DNA of 64,000 nucleotides from an uncultured Psychromonas sp. (GTDB taxonomy: Bacteria > Pseudomonadota > Gammaproteobacteria > Enterobacterales > Psychromonadaceae). Position numbers and translations under genes: made by a program. Where the stretch lies: NCBI RefSeq assembly GCF_947489755.1, contig NZ_CANLFB010000018.1, positions 40,525-104,524 of the forward strand. The letters run 5' to 3'. This document shows, piece by piece, positions 45,968 through 55,204 of this stretch; within the stretch, counting starts at the first letter, position 1; the number at the start of each line of letters is the position of its first letter. The notes beneath the pieces are model-generated. The model searched no databases. It was not told where the DNA came from and was given only the letters and a program-made list of their open reading frames with translations.

Positions 45968-48208
45968 CTATTCTCTTACTAAATTAGAAAGGGCTTTGAA
46001 TAGTTCAGGTGACGTTAACACTTGTGTTTTTTCTTGTTTATTCAAATAACCCACCGCTTCACTTATGGTGACCGCTTCAATTATTTTCATTGTAGCAGTC
46101 GCTTCAACAGGGTTTACTTGCCCACGTGGACGAGGAATCACACGATCGTTGTAAGCAAGATGAATAGCATTCCATTCTGGCTCACTGGCTAATTCAATTA
46201 AATCAGGACAAGTAATCAATGTTTCTTCATAAATGAAGTATGTTTCATCCATTGCTTCTCTAATAGCAGGTCTTTGTGTCTCATCTGGAGTACGTAATAA
46301 ACGACATCTTTTTAATGTTGCTCCCACACTCCATGATCCCGTCAACATCGACAAAGGCACAGCGAGTAACATTCCAGCAAGAGCAGGTGATAACCAAGCC
46401 AATAGCGCTAAAGAATTAAAATAAGCGGCTACGGTTAAAAATACCCCGAACGCCATGTGCCAACGATGTCTATATACTAAATATTTAACAGGTAAGCTAC
46501 CATCTCCTCGGCTTTGCGGATTCCAACCAGAATCTTGTCCCATTAAAATAGAGATAACAGCACCACTATGAATCAGCATCATAATAGGGGCTATTAAAGC
46601 AGACATAATAACTTCAAGAATAAAACTAAGGGTTAATACAATAAAGCCACCGGCACGCTTTCTTAGTTTTCCATCTAAAATATAGGAGATAAACCCCAGT
46701 GTTTTGGGTGTGAATAGAATCACCATCGTGAATATAAACAGACTCAGCGCACGCGCGGCATCCATGGTTGGCCATGATGGAAAAAATGAAAACTCATTAG
46801 CAAAATATTCAGGACGAATAAACTCTGCTTGCAAAGAAAGCCCTAAACCTACAAGAATCAATAACAACCATAATGGTGAAGATAAATATGACATAATCCC
46901 AGTGATAAGATGAATACGACTCACCCAGTGCAAACCTTTAGCAGTGACAATGCGACTATGTTGTAAGTTACCTTGGCACCAACGTCGATCTCGGATTGCA
47001 AGGTCTGTCATGGTAGGCGGACACTCCTCATAAGAACCACCCAAATCAGACGCAATAATCACACTCCATCCAGCTCGTCGAATTAAAGATGCTTCCACAA
47101 AGTCATGGCTCAGTATATGTCCACCAAAAGGTGGAGGTCCTTTAAGATCTGGTAAGCCAGCCGAAGACATAAATGCTTCTGTTCTTATAATGGCATTATG
47201 TCCCCAAAAATTACCTTCTTTATCCGTCCACCAAGCCAATCCAGTTCCTACGACAGGTCCGTACACACCCGTGGCAAACTGTTGTAACCTAGCCATTAAT
47301 GTTGTGCCATTAATTAACTGAGGAATGGTTTGTATTAAACCAGTATCAGGATCCGCTTCCATTCGACGCGCCAATTGTATAATGGTGTCAGCTTCCATTA
47401 GGCTATCTGCATCTAATACTAATAAGTGATCATAGTGACTGCCCCATCGACGACAAAAGTCAGCTACATTCCCCGCTTTTCTGGCCGTGTTTTTATGACG
47501 ACGGCGGTAATAAACATTAATTTTTTTACCAATTCGTTTACGTAATAAATGAAACGCAGCTTCTTCAGCAATAATAATGTCAGCATCAGTTGTATCACTG
47601 ATAATAAACCAATCAAAGGCACTGCCTTCACCCATTTCACTAATAGCCATTGCCATCACTTCAATGGAAGCAAAGATTTGTTCAGGCGTTTCGTTATAGG
47701 TCGGCATTAGCACTGCGGTGCGGCTCATAAGCTTTGTTGTTAAAGGCTCAGGTGGAGAGCGCCTTTGACGAAGCACTAAAAAGAACCCCATGATGGAACT
47801 ACTGAAAGCGACGGTGATCCAACTAAATGTTAACCCGAATAACAAAAGAAATAAGTACTGAACGAAAGTAGCCGACTCAATCGTCAGTACTGAACGCATT
47901 TCATTAATTCCCCAAATGGATAACAATAAAGCAGTGCCTAATACTAACCAACGTCGCCATGCATGAGAGCGACAACCGTTAGGGTTTATGGAAACGTGTT
48001 GAACCTCAGCATTAACCGTTGATAAAGATTGAGCTGGCATCTCACCACTATGTTCAACAGGCATGCCCAGCTCAATATCAGACTGAGCGGAACCAGAGTG
48101 AAAGTCAGTTTGATGTTCACCATCAATGTGAACACTATGGCCTTTTAAATTATTTAATTTTCCCTCTTTGGATTTGCACGTTTTCAGTTTGTCCATTGGT
48201 ACATCCAC
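45968..48208 (-). CDS. mdoH: Osmoregulated periplasmic glucan glucosyltransferase H
   Basis: A 746-residue inner-membrane glycosyltransferase (GT2) that builds the beta-1,2 glucan backbone from UDP-glucose for osmoregulated periplasmic glucans. About seven or eight membrane helices surround a cytosolic catalytic domain with M-P-T-Y-N-E-T-P, D-A-D-S-L-M and R-R-W-C-Q-G-N-L-Q-H (the QxxRW-type motif). It is shorter at the N-terminus than E. coli MdoH (847 residues). Its ATG lies inside the end of mdoG, a 25-base overlap, so translation is probably coupled. An alternative start four codons later also lies within mdoG. Confidence 0.93.
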   Translation of the reverse strand: MDVPMDKLKTCKSKEGKLNNLKGHSVHIDGEHQTDFHSGSAQSDIELGMPVEHSGEMPAQSLSTVNAEVQHVSINPNGCRSHAWRRWLVLGTALLLSIWGINEMRSVLTIESATFVQYLFLLLFGLTFSWITVAFSSSIMGFFLVLRQRRSPPEPLTTKLMSRTAVLMPTYNETPEQIFASIEVMAMAISEMGEGSAFDWFIISDTTDADIIIAEEAAFHLLRKRIGKKINVYYRRRHKNTARKAGNVADFCRRWGSHYDHLLVLDADSLMEADTIIQLARRMEADPDTGLIQTIPQLINGTTLMARLQQFATGVYGPVVGTGLAWWTDKEGNFWGHNAIIRTEAFMSSAGLPDLKGPPPFGGHILSHDFVEASLIRRAGWSVIIASDLGGSYEECPPTMTDLAIRDRRWCQGNLQHSRIVTAKGLHWVSRIHLITGIMSYLSSPLWLLLILVGLGLSLQAEFIRPEYFANEFSFFPSWPTMDAARALSLFIFTMVILFTPKTLGFISYILDGKLRKRAGGFIVLTLSFILEVIMSALIAPIMMLIHSGAVISILMGQDSGWNPQSRGDGSLPVKYLVYRHRWHMAFGVFLTVAAYFNSLALLAWLSPALAGMLLAVPLSMLTGSWSVGATLKRCRLLRTPDETQRPAIREAMDETYFIYEETLITCPDLIELASEPEWNAIHLAYNDRVIPRPRGQVNPVEATATMKIIEAVTISEAVGYLNKQEKTQVLTSPELFKALSNLVRE

Positions 48209-49782
48209 GTTTCAGCTTTACGACCATCAGAAAATGCTAAGTCTAAACGCAGCTCAACTAAATCGACATCCAACGGATCTAATTCAAAGGTCACACGATA
48301 TCCATCGTTATGTGGGTTGTCAGCGACTACTATGTTGTGAATTTCACCTGCAGAGTTTTCGATCATTGCTTTAGGAACTTGTTTTTCAATATCAATTAAT
48401 GGGTTAGGAAATTTATAATCAATCACAAATAAACGTGTTGGTGTTGGGCCATTAATACTAGCTCGACCACTTTTTGTTGAATCAACTATTGCTTCACCTT
48501 GTTCTACACTCGGCTTTTTCCCCCAAAATAAACGATAGGAAAATTGATACTCCGACCCAGCAGGAATAACTTTACTAGGAGCCCAATAAGCAACAATATT
48601 ATCGTTAATTTCAGATTGAGTAGGAATCTCTACTAATACAACGGCTCCCTTATCCCAATTCCCTATCGGCTCAACCCATAAACTTGGACGACGTTCATAA
48701 TGTGCTTCTAAATCTTGGAAATTATTAAAGTCACGATTACGCTGAATCAAGCCAAATCCTAACGGTGCGTTATCTGAAAAAGCACTAATTTGCAGATTAT
48801 TAGGGTTACGTAATGGTCGCCATAATCGTTCGCCGCGTCCATTGTGTATCAATAACCCATCAGAATCATGAACACGTGGACGGAAATCATCGACATTTTC
48901 TCTGCCATAAGAAGAGAACATAAACATACTTGTTTCTGTAGCTAACCCGACTTTATCTAAATCAACTCTCGGAAAAAGCGTCGCTTCAATATCCATCACC
49001 GTATTTTCACCCGGGCGTATTGTAAAACGATAAGCACCCGTTGTACTGGGGCTATCTAATAATGCATAAACAACGGTTGACGTACTTTCATTCGATGGTT
49101 TCTCAATCCAAAATGCACGAAATGCGGGGAACTCTTCGCCTTCTGGATCGGCTGTTTTTAATGCTAGACCACGAGAAGAAACTCCATATGATTGGCCCTT
49201 GCCCAAAGAACGAAAATAACTCCCCCCTTGGAAAACAGCTAATTCATCAAAGTAATCTGACTTATTCAAAGGATGATGCAAACGAAATCCTGCAAAGCCA
49301 ATATCACCGGTAGGCAAAGGTTTATTCATGACTTCACCCGTTGTAAACATACTCGGATCGTAACGTACATGGGTAGAGGTGCCATCATCCACAATCGCTA
49401 TTTCGACTGTTTCTTTAAAGTAGAAACCACGATTAAAAAATTGTACTTGGAATGGAAGATCGTCCTCAGCCCAGATAGAGGACGTTGGGTTAAAACGAAT
49501 ATCTCTATATTCGTCATAATTCAAATCTTGTAAAGCAGTCGGTAACGTAAGATCAGGCTCTTTATAAGGTAATTTAGCCAGTTTACGCGCTAAATCAGTA
49601 ACGGTATTACGGTCAAATTTTCCATTTACTGCATAAAGTGCTTTCGATGCCTCTACCTCTTGTAATGAATCTGCTTGTGATGCTAAAGGAATCATTGAAA
49701 TGGATAAACTGGGTAATAAAAGACTCATTACACTCAGGTTCCTCCAAAAAGTAGAACGTAAAGACTTATATAGTAATGGCAT
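48184..49782 (-). CDS. mdoG: Osmoregulated periplasmic glucan biosynthesis protein G
   Basis: A 532-residue periplasmic protein with an N-terminal signal peptide (about 1-37), required with MdoH for osmoregulated glucan synthesis and probably adding beta-1,6 branches. Family blocks include F-N-P-T-S-S-I-W-A-E, D-I-G-F-A-G-F-R-L-H, G-Q-S-Y-G-V-S-S-R-G-L-A-L-K-T and E-A-H-Y-E-R-R-P-S-L-W-V-E-P. It is the first gene of an mdoGH operon and overlaps mdoH by 25 bases. In enterobacteria the operon is induced at low osmolarity. The upstream spacer contains an unusual G-rich repeat block 300 bases away. Confidence 0.93.
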   Translation of the reverse strand: MPLLYKSLRSTFWRNLSVMSLLLPSLSISMIPLASQADSLQEVEASKALYAVNGKFDRNTVTDLARKLAKLPYKEPDLTLPTALQDLNYDEYRDIRFNPTSSIWAEDDLPFQVQFFNRGFYFKETVEIAIVDDGTSTHVRYDPSMFTTGEVMNKPLPTGDIGFAGFRLHHPLNKSDYFDELAVFQGGSYFRSLGKGQSYGVSSRGLALKTADPEGEEFPAFRAFWIEKPSNESTSTVVYALLDSPSTTGAYRFTIRPGENTVMDIEATLFPRVDLDKVGLATETSMFMFSSYGRENVDDFRPRVHDSDGLLIHNGRGERLWRPLRNPNNLQISAFSDNAPLGFGLIQRNRDFNNFQDLEAHYERRPSLWVEPIGNWDKGAVVLVEIPTQSEINDNIVAYWAPSKVIPAGSEYQFSYRLFWGKKPSVEQGEAIVDSTKSGRASINGPTPTRLFVIDYKFPNPLIDIEKQVPKAMIENSAGEIHNIVVADNPHNDGYRVTFELDPLDVDLVELRLDLAFSDGRKAETWMYQWTN

Positions 49783-50092
49783 ATTTAAACTCTTAAGTTA
49801 TGAATGAAAAATAAAGTAACAAACGTTAAACTATTTTAGTTTGATATAAAAACCACCTATTAATTGGTAAGTAACCATTCAATTAGCAATAATTAAGTAG
49901 ATAAAACAGTGACCTTCATAACTATCGACTACTAAACACTCTATAAGTTCTAAAATAATCATCAACAAATGACATTATAAAAACAAGCAAGAATAAATGG
50001 CCAAAAGACGTTTAAATTGATGTATGAGTAAATACCTTTTACTCCGTAACGCTGGCTTAACCATTCAAAGATTCTGATGTTAGATTTATTCT

Positions 50093-50633
50093 TTGACTTT
50101 GGCGCCTGGGTTCTAGAGTTAGGTCTATTCTATTGATTTTGGGGCGTGGGGTTCTAGAGTTAGGTCTATTCTATTGATTTTGGGGCGTGGGGTTCAGCCT
50201 GCAAGTGGTCTGGGGTTAGGCTTATTCTGTTGAGTGGGGTTCAGATGTTAGGTTTACTCTATTGATTTTGGGGCGCTGGCTTCAGCCTGCAAGGATCTGG
50301 GTTTAGGCTTATTCTGTTGACTTTGGCGCGTGGGGTTCTGCTGTTAGGGTTATTCTGTTGACTTTGGGGCGTGGGGTTCAGATGTTAGGTTTACTCTATT
50401 GATTTTGAGGCGCTGGCTTCAGCCTGCAGGGATTCTGGTGTTAGGGTTATTCTTTTAGATCTATAACATTAAACCTAAACATAACAGACAATATAAAAAC
50501 ATTTGCAAGCTAAACAGGATACGTAGGCGCTTCCGTTTATAACACTAAGCTACGCCTACAGAGATTCTTTACTCTATTGACTTTGGGGCACTGGCTTCAG
50601 CCTACAGGGGGTCTGGTGTTAGGGTTATTCTTT
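50093..50633. repeat. G-rich imperfect tandem repeats, 40/56-bp units
   Basis: Nine units, each opening TTGAYTTTGGGGCG or a variant, begin at 50093, 50133, 50174, 50230, 50262, 50317, 50358, 50399 and 50577. Short units (40-41 bp) read TTGGGGCGTGGGGTTC then TGTTAGG. Long units (55-58 bp) carry an extra ~15 bp block like CCTGCAAGGATCTGG. The unit at 50230 is truncated to 32 bp. The composition is strikingly G-rich on the forward strand compared with its surroundings. Stops occur in all frames. Confidence 0.88.
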
Positions 50634-50740
50634 TAGATCTATAACATTAAACCTAAACATAACAACCAGTACAAAATATCTGCAAACTAAAAATAAGATA
50701 CGTCGACCCTTCAGCTTATAACAATAGACTGCGGCCTAAT
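50391..50740. repeat. Long direct duplication, ~178-bp period
   Basis: The segment starting TTACTCTATTGATTTTGAGG near 50391, including the tail AGATCTATAACATTAAACC and a palindromic piece ending near 50560, is repeated from 50568 to about 50740. The first copy of the tail contains a hairpin GTAGGCG/CGCCTAC (50523-50560); the second copy has lost it. Confidence 0.75.
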
Positions 50741-50788
50741 TCGCCAGACTCAAACAGATCAAAGCATCGTATCCTGAAAACTTGCACT

Positions 50789-52432
50789 TTACTTAACAGT
50801 AATAACATCATCGGTTGATTCAGCTAGCGCCTTAGTCACTTGACTATGTTGCACTAGTAGCATCGCGGTTTCATGCTGTGCATGCACAAACGAGTGGATA
50901 GCAAGATCCGATAACTGCTCTTTCTCATCCAAAGTATTAATCTTAACCACCAAGTTTGCTTGAGGGTGATATTGCAAAACAGATTCACAAATAATCTTGA
51001 TATTTCTAATCGAATTTACCGTTAGAATAATACTAGATGATAACTCTATCTTGAGAGACTCCAATACCGGTTGTTTGTCTAGATGACCAAAGTAAGCGTG
51101 ATAACCTCTTTTTCTGGCAATCAATACATGCTGTAAGTTATCCGAAATAATTAAGAAGTTTTTGTTTTTACCATGTAACTCTTTAGCAACAATTCGTCCT
51201 AAGGTATCAAAACCACAAATAACCGTATGATGATCGACCTTAACTGGTGTAATTTTGTCAGCCTCAAAAAACTCTTTAACAAACAAAGAAGCTAATTTAT
51301 AAATATTATTGACCATAAATGGCGTGATAATCATCGACAACACAGTCACCAAAATAAGGAAGCCGCCTAGCTCCTCTGATAGTAGGCTTTGACTGGTCGC
51401 TAAAGCAAAAATAGCAAAGGAGAACTCCCCAACCTGACAAAGCGCTAATGCAGACTTTATAGAGTCACTTTTGTTTGATTCTTGTCTTATCAAAAAGTAA
51501 ATTACAATGGCTTTAATCAACATCGCAGACACTAAAACACCAGCAACTAAATGCAAATGCATTAAGAAATACAGCACGTCAATTTTAGTACCAATAGAAA
51601 AGAAAAAAGCACCGAGTAATAGGTCTTTATAAGAAGCAATATCAGACTCAACTTTTACATGAAAATGGCTTTCAGCAATGATCATACCAGCAATAAAAGC
51701 ACCTAAAGAATAAGTGAACCCCATTTCATGAGCCAATAATGACGCGCCTAAAACAATGGTTAAAACAGAACCCAGAAACATCTCTTCCATACGGGCTCGG
51801 CTTGAGAAATGTAATAGCCATTCAATGATCTTTTTGCCTAAGGTAAACATAAATGCAATCACTAAACAGGCATAGAGTGCTGTCTTTAATAAAACATCAC
51901 CAACCGACAACCCTTCTTTTGCTAAAAATCCAATCAACAATAAGATAGGAATAACGGCTAAGTCTTGAAAGATTAAAATGGCGACCGACTTTTCACCATA
52001 GGGTGTCACGATATCTTTAGATTTTTTCAGATATGTCACCACAATGGCGGTAGACGATAAACTAAAAGCCAAAGCAATAATGATCGCAGAAGTGGTATCT
52101 AACTTAATCAAGTAAAAGGCAATTAAAAAGATAATCACAGAACTGGCAACCACTTGCACAAAACCATTGACAAAGATTATTTTGCGCAGTTTTTTCAGTT
52201 TAGAAAAGGACATTTCCAAACCGATAGTAAACATCAAGAAAACAATACCAAACTCCCCTATTAAATCGAGTGATGAGAAATCTGCATGGCCATTAAAGTC
52301 AAAAATATTACTGATGATTGTACCCGTGATGATGTAACCCACAATATGTGAAATAGCGAATTTAGTAAGCACAATATTAATAATACTTGCGATGGCTAAT
52401 GAGATAGCAAGGATAATAAGTATCGAGTCCAT
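50789..52432 (-). CDS. CPA2 family cation:proton antiporter with RCK/TrkA-N domain (KefB/KefC-like)
   Basis: A 547-residue membrane protein. It has about 12 helices, with the CPA2 motif E-F-G-I-V-F-L-M-F-T-I-G-L-E in helix 3 and A-F-S-L-S-S-T-A-I-V in helix 4. A cytosolic TrkA-N-like nucleotide-binding domain follows (V-I-C-G-F-D-T-L-G-R-I-V-A-K-E-L near residue 410). It likely exchanges K+ or Na+ for protons in pH and ion homeostasis. No ancillary KefF/KefG gene is adjacent, so glutathione gating cannot be assumed. It is divergent from nhaD 0.7 kb away. Confidence 0.9.
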   Translation of the reverse strand: MDSILIILAISLAIASIINIVLTKFAISHIVGYIITGTIISNIFDFNGHADFSSLDLIGEFGIVFLMFTIGLEMSFSKLKKLRKIIFVNGFVQVVASSVIIFLIAFYLIKLDTTSAIIIALAFSLSSTAIVVTYLKKSKDIVTPYGEKSVAILIFQDLAVIPILLLIGFLAKEGLSVGDVLLKTALYACLVIAFMFTLGKKIIEWLLHFSSRARMEEMFLGSVLTIVLGASLLAHEMGFTYSLGAFIAGMIIAESHFHVKVESDIASYKDLLLGAFFFSIGTKIDVLYFLMHLHLVAGVLVSAMLIKAIVIYFLIRQESNKSDSIKSALALCQVGEFSFAIFALATSQSLLSEELGGFLILVTVLSMIITPFMVNNIYKLASLFVKEFFEADKITPVKVDHHTVICGFDTLGRIVAKELHGKNKNFLIISDNLQHVLIARKRGYHAYFGHLDKQPVLESLKIELSSSIILTVNSIRNIKIICESVLQYHPQANLVVKINTLDEKEQLSDLAIHSFVHAQHETAMLLVQHSQVTKALAESTDDVITVK

Positions 52433-53150
52433 GAACGGCCTTAGGTAAGAGTGTTAGTTGTCAATAATATATAACGTAGATCACATTTCATAAACTCTTT
52501 TCTTACTCTTTTATTAGAAATAAAAAATCAAAACATTTACCTTCCTCCTGCCCACTAGAACTAAAAATAAATTTAAAATCAGTTAGTTAAAAACATTTAT
52601 TATAATAATCTGTTAGTTGTGCGTAGTTTAAGGAAAATGATTGAAGCAATAATGGGTGATTGGGAAATAATTTAACGCAGAAATTCGCTTACATAGCGGT
52701 GTTATATCGCTTTTCTTATCAGGAACTGAGGTTAATTATTAAATAATAAGACATATTAACAATGACTTAGAACACGCCAACAGCAGTAATAAAATATCCT
52801 CTGTAACTAAGCATTAAAAAATAAAAATATAAGCAAAAAAACATAATAACTAAAAAATTATTTCAGTACTTTCACTGCTTAAATAATGCATTAGCATTTT
52901 TTATTGCAACTGGATTTTACTGTACAAGTTGTAAATTGATGTAAATAAGCAGATTATTTAAATAATCATACAAATAGACAATATATTGACCGAAGATAAG
53001 GTTTTAAACAAAAAATCGATTAAACTTTTTAATATTCAGATAATTAAGACAATCTCGATTTTTCTAAAAACATCATAGCAACACGTTAAATGACGTTTAA
53101 AAGCACAATGAAAAATCGATGAATGCTTATATAATTTTAAAGGGGATAAA
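52433..53150. other. Divergent intergenic region with an inverted MITE-like copy
   Basis: About 720 bases between the CPA2 antiporter gene (reverse) and nhaD (forward), containing element copy D at about 52590-52734. The rest is AT-rich with no recognised gene or operator. Confidence 0.45.
52590..52734 (-). repeat. MITE-like element, copy D (inverted)
   Basis: Read on the reverse strand it starts TTAACCTCAGTTCCTGATAAG and continues like copy A (AAAAGCGATATAACACCGCTA, GCGTTAAATTATTTCCCAAT, AACTACGCACAACTA). The far terminal repeat is eroded, so the lower boundary is approximate. Confidence 0.7.
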
Positions 53151-54515
53151 ATGACCACAAAAATAGAAGGTGCACAAGGTATTGTTCATGCTGTTGACTT
53201 AGCCATTAGACCATTTGGTTGGCTATTATTAACCATATTCGTTGTTGGTTATTACTTTATTGCAGCGGAAGAAAAATACCATATCAATAAAGCCAAACCG
53301 GCACTTTTCACTGGTACATTTATGTTTATGCTACTCGGTGGGTATTACGCAGTAAATGGGTTGGACTTCAGAGCATTCGATACTGAAATTGCACATTTAA
53401 TATTAGAGATTGCAGAGATATTCTTCTTCTTATTCGTTGCAATGACTTTCATTGAAGCATTGATTGAAAGAAATGTATTTGATGCGTTAAAAGAAAAGCT
53501 ACTCAAATCGGGGTTCAATTATAAAAAACTGTTTTGGGTAACGGGCTTTCTTGCCTTCTTTATCTCACCCGTCGCAGATAACTTAACCACCGCTCTTATC
53601 CTTTCAACCGTCTTAATCACCATAGAAAAAAACAATAAAGCATTCCTTATTCCTGCTGCTATTAATATTGTAGTAGCGGCTAATGCGGGTGGTGCTTGGT
53701 CACCATTTGGTGATATCACAACGTTGATGGCATGGTCAGCAGGTAAAGGCTCATTCATTGACTTCTTATTTCTCTTTCCGTCGGCTGTTATTGGTTGGGG
53801 AATTACGGCTTTCCTATTATCCCGATTTGTACCAGACGGCTCACCTGAAAAAATAGAAGGCACTGAACCCGTTAAAATCCACAAAGGTGGTAAAGTGATC
53901 ATTGGTCTTGGCATTTTCACGATTGCATCAGCAGTATTAGGTAAACAGCTTATGCATTTACCGCCAATGTGGGGCATGCTATTTGGTCTGTCACTATTAC
54001 AGCTGTATGCATACACACTTAAAAAATATCACAATAATGATATTAATATTTATAAGTCGGTTTCTAAAGTTGAAAATGACACCCTATTATTCTTCTTTGG
54101 TATCTTAGCAGCCGTTGGCGCACTACATTTTGCAGGATTTTTAAACCACGCCGCTAAACTGTATACTTTATTTGATCCAATGTACGTCAACATGGGTGTC
54201 GGCTTCTTATCTGCAATTGTTGATAACGTACCAGTGATGTCAGCCGTCTTAAAATCATCACCTGATATTCCATTAGCACAATGGATGCTAGTGACATTAA
54301 CGGCAGGTGTCGGTGGCAGCATGATCTCTTTCGGCTCAGCTGCTGGAGTTGGGGTAATGGGCAAGCTAAAAGGTATTTATACTTTTGGGGCGCACATGAA
54401 ATATTCTTGGACAATCGTCGTTGGTTACTTTGCTTCTGTAGCCGTTTGGTATATTCAGTTCGAAGTCCTTGGACTTTATATTAAACCAGCCGTTCAAGCC
54501 GTTACGGGACATTAA
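53151..54515 (+). CDS. nhaD: NhaD-type Na+/H+ antiporter
   Basis: A 454-residue, roughly 12-helix antiporter of the NhaD family, found mainly in marine and halophilic bacteria, exporting Na+ or Li+ against H+. Characteristic stretches include F-I-S-P-V-A-D-N-L-T-T-A-L (near residue 140), N-A-G-G-A-W-S-P-F-G-D-I-T-T, S-A-I-V-D-N-V-P-V-M-S-A and G-G-S-M-I-S-F-G-S-A-A-G-V. The conserved Asp and Ser/Thr in these helices form the ion path. AAGGGG precedes the ATG. Monocistronic; its product supports life in sea water. Confidence 0.93.
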   Translation: MTTKIEGAQGIVHAVDLAIRPFGWLLLTIFVVGYYFIAAEEKYHINKAKPALFTGTFMFMLLGGYYAVNGLDFRAFDTEIAHLILEIAEIFFFLFVAMTFIEALIERNVFDALKEKLLKSGFNYKKLFWVTGFLAFFISPVADNLTTALILSTVLITIEKNNKAFLIPAAINIVVAANAGGAWSPFGDITTLMAWSAGKGSFIDFLFLFPSAVIGWGITAFLLSRFVPDGSPEKIEGTEPVKIHKGGKVIIGLGIFTIASAVLGKQLMHLPPMWGMLFGLSLLQLYAYTLKKYHNNDINIYKSVSKVENDTLLFFFGILAAVGALHFAGFLNHAAKLYTLFDPMYVNMGVGFLSAIVDNVPVMSAVLKSSPDIPLAQWMLVTLTAGVGGSMISFGSAAGVGVMGKLKGIYTFGAHMKYSWTIVVGYFASVAVWYIQFEVLGLYIKPAVQAVTGH

Positions 54516-54703
54516 TTAGCCGCGGCCGTTATCAGAATAGCGATACCGGTCGCTTTAATGACTAGATAAAAAAGAAACAAAACAGACATACTCGAAGTTA
54601 ATAGTTGCAGCAAATCGTTAATATTTTTTAATTTGCTATTGCAATTCATATCACTCAGCGTAAAACGTATTCTTTCACTGTTCTTCAAAGGAGAAGACAA
54701 TAA

Positions 54704-54925
54704 ATGGCAAAGCACAACAAAAAGATTAAAACACAATCTCTCACCTTAAACTCAACACAAAAACAGGCTGATATAGGCCGTGGCATTATCAATCATTCAG
54801 CAATGGCGGCATTAGTGACAAGTAAGGTCTTTTGCATGAGAGTCGTTAAAGCAAAAAAAGGGAAAGGTTCATTTAAACGTAAAGTAAAACACTCGAGCAA
54901 AGAGTGTTATCAAATAGCGGCTTAA
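54704..54925 (+). CDS. arfA: Alternative ribosome-rescue factor A
   Basis: A 73-residue protein related to E. coli ArfA, which recruits RF2 to free ribosomes stalled on mRNAs lacking a stop codon, backing up tmRNA. The key block KKGKGSFKRK is at residues 51-60, followed by V-K-H; the upstream helix G-I-I-N-H-S-A-M-A-A-L fits the family. A hairpin starts at codon 62, just after the conserved basic block. In E. coli arfA a hairpin at this place makes the message non-stop, so ArfA builds up only when tmRNA fails. GGAG lies upstream of the ATG. Confidence 0.85.
   Translation: MAKHNKKIKTQSLTLNSTQKQADIGRGIINHSAMAALVTSKVFCMRVVKAKKGKGSFKRKVKHSSKECYQIAA
54888..54908 (+). promoter_or_regulatory. Intragenic hairpin in arfA
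   Basis: AACACTC / GAGTGTT (7-bp stem, 7-nt loop) within codons 62-68, placed where arfA genes carry the RNase III or terminator hairpin that produces non-stop mRNA. Its 3' arm overlaps the 5' arm of the terminator, so the two folds exclude each other. Confidence 0.55.
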
Positions 54926-54946
54926 GAGCCATTATCTGATAACACT
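54903..54946 (+). terminator. Terminator overlapping the end of arfA
   Basis: AGTGTTATCA (54903-54912) pairs with TGATAACACT (54937-54946), followed by TTTTA. A nested GGCT/AGCC stem lies inside. The stop codon (54923-54925) is within the hairpin. Confidence 0.65.
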
Positions 54947-55204
54947 TTTATATTAAACAGAAGATAAACCACCAACACATAAGGCAATAGTACAAGCTTG
55001 ATGAAGGCTATATTAAATTACGACAGTGTTTTAAAGTAGTTAAAGTGGTTTATCCGTCTAAAGGTAAAATTAATGTTAGGAGCAACACTGCATTGAGCTT
55101 TAGAAATACCACTTTAGTAATGCTATTTTAGTAATACAATCTTGCCAATGATGTTTAGCACGCAATGGTTTAAGAAAAAACGATCTGATTAATATGTTTA
55201 GCCA

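Larger units (their letters stand above)
49783..50788. other. Long spacer with G-rich tandem-repeat block
   Basis: About 1 kb. 49783-50080 is normal AT-rich sequence and must carry the mdoG promoter. 50093-50740 is the repeat block described separately. No ORF of coding quality exists in any frame. Confidence 0.6.

Noticed and set aside
50093..50633. CRISPR array
   Set aside because: Units are adjacent and vary in length, with no conserved-repeat/unique-spacer pattern and no cas genes.
53519..54414. Long reverse-strand frames inside nhaD
   Set aside because: They are antisense shadows of a highly conserved antiporter gene, with Pro/Ile-rich composition typical of shadows and no ribosome site.
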